A stretch of 60,756 bases of DNA from contig NZ_JXKG01000016.1 of assembly GCF_001885735.1 (NCBI RefSeq), positions 1 to 60,756 on the forward strand, written 5' to 3'. Below the pieces are notes generated by a model that saw only the letters and a program-made list of their open reading frames with translations, was not told where the DNA came from and did not search any database. Both the position numbers and the translations under genes were made by a program. This stretch comes from Enterococcus canintestini. Lineage in GTDB: Bacteria > Bacillota > Bacilli > Lactobacillales > Enterococcaceae. Positions 57,057 to 60,756 of the stretch are shown in pieces (the first letter of the stretch is position 1; the number at the start of each line of letters is the position of its first letter).

Positions 57057-57461
57057 ATCAATGGTATAAAAGCAAAGTCTAAGCAATTGCGACTTTTGCT
57101 TTCACTATTTATAGCTTTTGCTATAAATAACTTTACATCTTTAATTTTTAGCAATATCAAATTGGACCAATCCTATAATACACTGATTTAGATAACGACA
57201 CAATGTTATTTAAATCAATTGAAAAGCAACCGAGGTTTCCTTATTTCACGCAATAAAAAGCTCTGAAAAAGTTCCTTATTAAAGGAAAAATTTTCAGAGC
57301 TTCTTTTTTCATAACGGATAGACCATTTCAACTTCTACTAATATTCAACAGTAAAAATAACAATATATATTTGTTTACTCCACTTGAATACCTGAGGCAA
57401 AATAAAAATAGTAAAACGCGGTACTTTCCCTCAGTTTCTTTACTACCGTATCAACTAGTGA
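57057..57461. other. Intergenic stretch with three hairpins
   Basis: No gene is seen. A bulged hairpin (AAAGCAAAGTC with GACTTTTGCTTT, 57069-57103) and TATTTATAGC/GCTATAAATA (57106-57129) precede the terminator at 57256-57309. Confidence 0.5.
57256..57309 (+). terminator. Terminator of the DeoR-kinase operon
   Basis: AAGCTCTGAAAA pairs with TTTTCAGAGCTT; TTCCTT/AAGGAA pairs inside the loop. CTTTTTT follows on the plus strand. Confidence 0.85.
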
Positions 57462-57818
57462 TTACTTTTTAGCTTGTAGGGCTTCTTTTCTAAGTGCTAC
57501 TGCTAACATTACTTCTTTCACATTTTCTTTATTACGTACCTTAAAAGACGTGCCAGGAACTAACGCTAAAAAGTAGTCTTGTTGCGGATAAATGGTACAA
57601 AATGAGCGCCCGCTTTTTTGATATTTAATATTCCAGCCTCGCCAAATATTTTGATTCATGGCACAGTTGGAATAAGAAAATTTAGGTTTGATTTGATATG
57701 TTTCTTGCAAATCATGATCTAAAGCAGCAAAAAGTGCGAAAATTTCAGGACTCATAAAAGCTTCCATTGCAGCTTGTGTAGGCTGTTCTTCTGGTTTAAA
57801 TACTTCATAGTTTAGCAT
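57462..57818 (-). CDS. DUF3788-like protein
   Basis: A 118-residue soluble protein with WRGWNIKYQKSGRSFCTIYP and FLALVPGTSFK, a small alpha/beta layout similar to DUF3788 proteins. Function unknown. It follows the HTH fusion gene on the same strand after 59 bp. Confidence 0.6.
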   Translation of the reverse strand: MLNYEVFKPEEQPTQAAMEAFMSPEIFALFAALDHDLQETYQIKPKFSYSNCAMNQNIWRGWNIKYQKSGRSFCTIYPQQDYFLALVPGTSFKVRNKENVKEVMLAVALRKEALQAKK

Positions 57819-57877
57819 CTGACTCCTCCTTTTTTTGACTACAAAGGGAATGAAACATTTTTATTTAACCTTTAAAA

Positions 57878-58420
57878 TTAACGTTCCAAGATAAAATTAG
57901 TGGTGATTTTAGCGTATTCTGCCGGTGAGATCACTTGAATTTTACCAGGATACTGTGCTTCAATTTCTTTTAATCGCGGGGTAACAGTCGGTGCTACTGC
58001 TAGCATGCCGATATTTTCTTTGGTTAAAATTTCTGGCAACTCTGCTGGTCGGGCTGCCCGCCATTCATACATAGGGTGCATTTTACTCAGATTGGCAAGA
58101 AAATCTCTAGTCCCATAATCTTTTGCCTCTTTACCCCATTCGCTATTATTGGATGGAGTATAATTACTAACAAGAAAAATTGCTTTTTTCATGATTGTTT
58201 CCTCCTCTTTGATTGCTTTGTGGGTGACTTTAATTAATTCATCGACAGTGATTTGGAAGAATTCAGACAGTCCAATTAAATATTCAATGGTAGGTTGGCT
58301 GACGCCTCGTTCCCACTTTGAAATTGTCTGGCGACTGATGTGAAGTTCATTAGCCAAATCATTTTGCGTGTAATGATGCAATGTGCGATAGTATTTAATA
58401 TTTGCTCCAACAGCCGTCAA
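57878..58420 (-). CDS. XRE regulator fused to a PTS-IIB-like domain, with strong internal start
   Basis: A 180-residue protein from TTG 58420 (AAGGAGG 8 nt upstream). Residues 4-60 are an XRE helix-turn-helix (IKYYRTLHHYTQNDLANELH, SRQTISKWERGVSQP). From residue 77 a Rossmann-like domain begins at MKKAIFLVSNY and contains IGMLAVAPTVTPRLKEIEAQ, similar to PTS IIB but with no phospho-Cys. GAGGAGG lies 8 nt before that internal ATG (58192), so a free 104-residue C-terminal protein may also be made. Confidence 0.7.
   Translation of the reverse strand: MTAVGANIKYYRTLHHYTQNDLANELHISRQTISKWERGVSQPTIEYLIGLSEFFQITVDELIKVTHKAIKEEETIMKKAIFLVSNYTPSNNSEWGKEAKDYGTRDFLANLSKMHPMYEWRAARPAELPEILTKENIGMLAVAPTVTPRLKEIEAQYPGKIQVISPAEYAKITTNFILER
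58192..58205 (-). promoter_or_regulatory. Internal ribosome-binding site
   Basis: GAGGAGGAAACAATC before an in-frame ATG at 58192. This is a stronger site than many true starts in the window. Confidence 0.65.
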
Positions 58421-59104
58421 TTCTTGTCCCTCCTTCCAACTCCACTGTAACCGCAATCATTTCTAAGAGTAAAGAACTTCTCTTGATTTTCGTGTAACTT
58501 ATTCGTAGCAACCGCTTGGTAGCAATGTTTTATTGGGGTGATTCTCCCGAAAAAATTTAGTTTAGATTTTATGCTTTAACACCATTTTTCACCTTCGCGC
58601 CTTTTTTTGTTAGAGCATAATCGCCTCAATAATTCTGGCAAAAAAACTGGATAGAATTTTAAACTACTACTTATTTTTTTATCTACTAAATTTAAGCGTA
58701 AACTTTTTACCTCTATTAGATAGCTGTTACGAAATTTCTTCTATTACTAAATTATACTGGAAAAGAACTTTTTATCGTTAGTAATATCCTATTTCTGGTT
58801 TAGTATTTACCATCGCTTTGATTTAGCGTATAGCAAAAAAATCATCGTGACCTCACTTAATTTGCGGCAAGACCACTAAAAAATCTTCCCAACAAGTATT
58901 TTTCTCAAGTAAAAGAGCTAAATTTAAACTACCGCCAGCTATTTACGTTTAACTGGTCTATTTATTGTAGGTGAATATTTCTTTTCGGCAAATTTTTCCC
59001 AACTCTTGCAACCATCTGCTTGTCATTTGACTCTAATACATGTAAGTAAATGAAAGGTGGCAAAAATGTGGGAGTAAATCAACGGACACTAGGAGCTATT
59101 AGCG
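58421..59104. other. Intergenic stretch before the ECF sigma gene
   Basis: About 680 bp of AT-rich sequence with no convincing reading frame, repeat or clear promoter. The sigma-factor promoter must lie in its right part, but I cannot place it confidently. Confidence 0.4.
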
Positions 59105-59635
59105 ATGCAAGATGATACGAAATTAATAAAAAAGGCACAAAAAGGCAATCATGAGGCATTTATCAGCGTGATGAAAAAATATGAAGTACGTTTATACAAT
59201 TTAGCTAAAAAATATTTGCAAAATGAACACGATGTCGCAGATGTTTTACAAGAAACTACCATTAATGCTTTTGAAAATTTAAAGAAATTGAATAATCCTC
59301 AATATTTTTATACTTGGGTTTGTCGTATTCTGATTAATAATTGTAAAAAACTACTGCTAAAAAAACAGCATACTTACGCAAATGAAATACCAGAGGCTAC
59401 CGAAGAAATGGTTCAACCGACAAAAATAGATTTAAATGAAGCAATGACGATGAACCAATTTCTCCAATCTTTACAAGATACCTATCGTATTCCCTTAATT
59501 TTATATTACTATAATGGTTTTTCGGTCAAAGAAATCAGTGCTGTTTTAGCAGAACCAGAGGGAACAGTTAAGTCAAAACTATCCCGTGGGAGAAACTTAC
59601 TTAAAAAGATGTACTTAAAAGCTGGAGGCGACTAA
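59105..59635 (+). CDS. ECF-type RNA polymerase sigma factor
   Basis: A 176-residue protein. Region 2 at about 10-80 (YNLAKKYLQNEHDVADVLQETTINAF, TWVCRILINNC). Region 4 at about 115-170 (SLQDTYRIPLILYYYNGFSV, VLAEPEGTVKSKLSRGRNLL). AGGAGC precedes the ATG. The anti-sigma-like gene starts at the base after its stop, so the pair is coupled. Similar pairs respond to envelope stress. Confidence 0.92.
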   Translation: MQDDTKLIKKAQKGNHEAFISVMKKYEVRLYNLAKKYLQNEHDVADVLQETTINAFENLKKLNNPQYFYTWVCRILINNCKKLLLKKQHTYANEIPEATEEMVQPTKIDLNEAMTMNQFLQSLQDTYRIPLILYYYNGFSVKEISAVLAEPEGTVKSKLSRGRNLLKKMYLKAGGD

Positions 59636-60679
59636 ATGGATAATTTTGAGAAAAAAATGCAACAGGAACTAAAAGAAGAAACACCTTTATCAGCAGAAGC
59701 ACGGATAGCTTTTGATAATGCCTACACCGTCATTGCCACTAAAAATAAACAAAAAAAATTTGGCTTTTATCAGCCAGTATTTATGAAATATGCCCTTGCT
59801 GTAATCGTGCTTCTTTTACTATTTACAGTGACACCAATTGGTAGTGCTACAATTAATTATTTTTTTACTGACATATTTACCAACCAGACTTTAAAAGAAC
59901 AAGGTTTTGTCACAAAACAATCTAGTGCTACGGTAAATAAAGATATAACTATTCAATTAGCGGAAGTTTATACAGATGATAATGAGTTGGGACTGCATTT
60001 TATTATTGATTTTCCTAAAGATTCTCCTTTAAAGAAAAAAACGATTAAAAATTATGCTTTAAATTTTGCCCTACAGAAAAATGATAAAGTTTTATTCGAT
60101 AAAGGCACCAACTTATCCCAGCAAAGTTTAAAAGGAACTTTGACTGACACTCAATACTACGATCAGAAAAAACAGCAACTGCATATTAATTACCGTTATC
60201 AGGCGAAAAATATGATTCATGATTTACGCAATGCAAAAGTAGTTGTCACCAAGATTACCGGTTACTATGCAAAAAATGATGCTCCTGGTTATCATGAATT
60301 AAAAGACGGCGAAGATTTCACAACATTCACTGGTTCATGGGAACTACCAATTACTGCCAGTAAGATTGCTGATTTCAAAACGCTTCATTATGTCTTACCA
60401 AATATAAACGAGACCGTTCAGGCGACTGTGTCTCCGACAACATTAACTATTACACTACCCAAAAATAGTGTAATTTTAACAGAAAGTGATTATAAAAATA
60501 TTTACGTTACGCCACTTACTCAACAAGTTGCCACAAAATATCCAGTGGAAAATATTAGAAAAGTCACGCAGGCTGGAGATGAATATACGCAACTTTCCTT
60601 TGCCTATCATGATTACGATCAGGCGACGCAATTTATTTTATCTGTGGGAGAAAAAGAATACATCTTTTACAAAGTTTAA
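59636..60679 (+). CDS. DUF4179 membrane protein, probable anti-sigma partner
   Basis: A 347-residue protein: cytoplasmic residues 1-48, one membrane helix at about 50-70 (YALAVIVLLLLFTV), and a large extracytoplasmic DUF4179-like domain (ATINYFFTDIFTNQT, LAEVYTDDNELGLHF). The arrangement right after an ECF sigma gene, with no gap, implies it holds the sigma factor at the membrane. The sensed signal is unknown. Confidence 0.8.
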   Translation: MDNFEKKMQQELKEETPLSAEARIAFDNAYTVIATKNKQKKFGFYQPVFMKYALAVIVLLLLFTVTPIGSATINYFFTDIFTNQTLKEQGFVTKQSSATVNKDITIQLAEVYTDDNELGLHFIIDFPKDSPLKKKTIKNYALNFALQKNDKVLFDKGTNLSQQSLKGTLTDTQYYDQKKQQLHINYRYQAKNMIHDLRNAKVVVTKITGYYAKNDAPGYHELKDGEDFTTFTGSWELPITASKIADFKTLHYVLPNINETVQATVSPTTLTITLPKNSVILTESDYKNIYVTPLTQQVATKYPVENIRKVTQAGDEYTQLSFAYHDYDQATQFILSVGEKEYIFYKV

Positions 60680-60756
60680 TACTCCATTCTAGCCAGTAGT
60701 AGCAAAAACAAAAAATGCCACCTAAATAATAATGGCTCTTCGTCAAATTGTGTTGG

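Noticed and set aside
60486-60692. 68-residue plus-strand frame at the end of the DUF4179 gene
   Set aside because: It is a shadow frame inside a clear gene with no ribosome site.

Overview
The window looks like a chromosomal segment of a low-GC Gram-positive of the order Lactobacillales, most likely Enterococcus or a close relative. This is inferred from the AT-rich sequence, strong AGGAGG ribosome sites, PTS operons with PRD, DeoR and LacI regulators, a T-box leader, CodY-like and cre-like sites, and the overall protein families. I see no rRNA, tRNA, CRISPR array, prophage or plasmid backbone. Several coding starts are GTG or TTG and are set here by their ribosome sites.

Layout. 1-4750: 5' part of a cell-surface protein with tandem pilin-type isopeptide repeats (minus strand, runs off the left edge), then an AgrA/AgrC-like two-component pair on the plus strand. 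4960-17000: mostly housekeeping and regulatory genes (purA, a PadR/HAAS pair behind a 17-bp inverted repeat, an MFS transporter with a 55-residue companion, a Crp/Fnr regulator, three XRE regulators linked to membrane proteins, and an M24 peptidase homologue lacking metal ligands). 17058-23120: a cellobiose/lichenan-type PTS operon (IIB-IIC-IIA-GH1-LicR-like regulator-YczE-like protein). Its IIC gene has an in-frame amber stop and its GH1 enzyme has Gln where the catalytic acid/base Glu is expected. 23575: a 49-residue membrane microprotein with an SDGPT motif. 24006-36487: an esterase and a LacI-controlled locus resembling beta-1,2-glucooligosaccharide (sophorooligosaccharide) use: binding protein, two permeases, GH3 and GH94, with a divergent GH13.

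36814-48815: a GlsB-like protein, a decayed TnpB, and oligopeptide transport. oppBCDF is separated from oppA by a small membrane protein gene on the opposite strand. A second oppA with pepT follows a T-box riboswitch. The first oppA has three CodY-like boxes. 49393-51425: ArsR regulator plus ABC exporter. 51879-57056: a galactitol-type PTS with a class II aldolase, divergent from a DeoR regulator and a PfkB sugar-phosphate kinase; five copies of an ACAAAGTTGAACA-like motif lie in the shared promoter region. 57462-60679: DUF3788-like protein, an XRE regulator fused to a PTS-IIB-like domain with a strong internal start site, and an ECF sigma/DUF4179 anti-sigma-like pair.

Intergenic regions carry nested inverted repeats built around TGTGACAGAAGC and AAATTCCGTCTTATTT, apparently a dispersed repeat family that partly serves as terminators. 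The themes are carbohydrate and peptide uptake under layered control. All functions are assigned by eye from sequence motifs; no database search was run.
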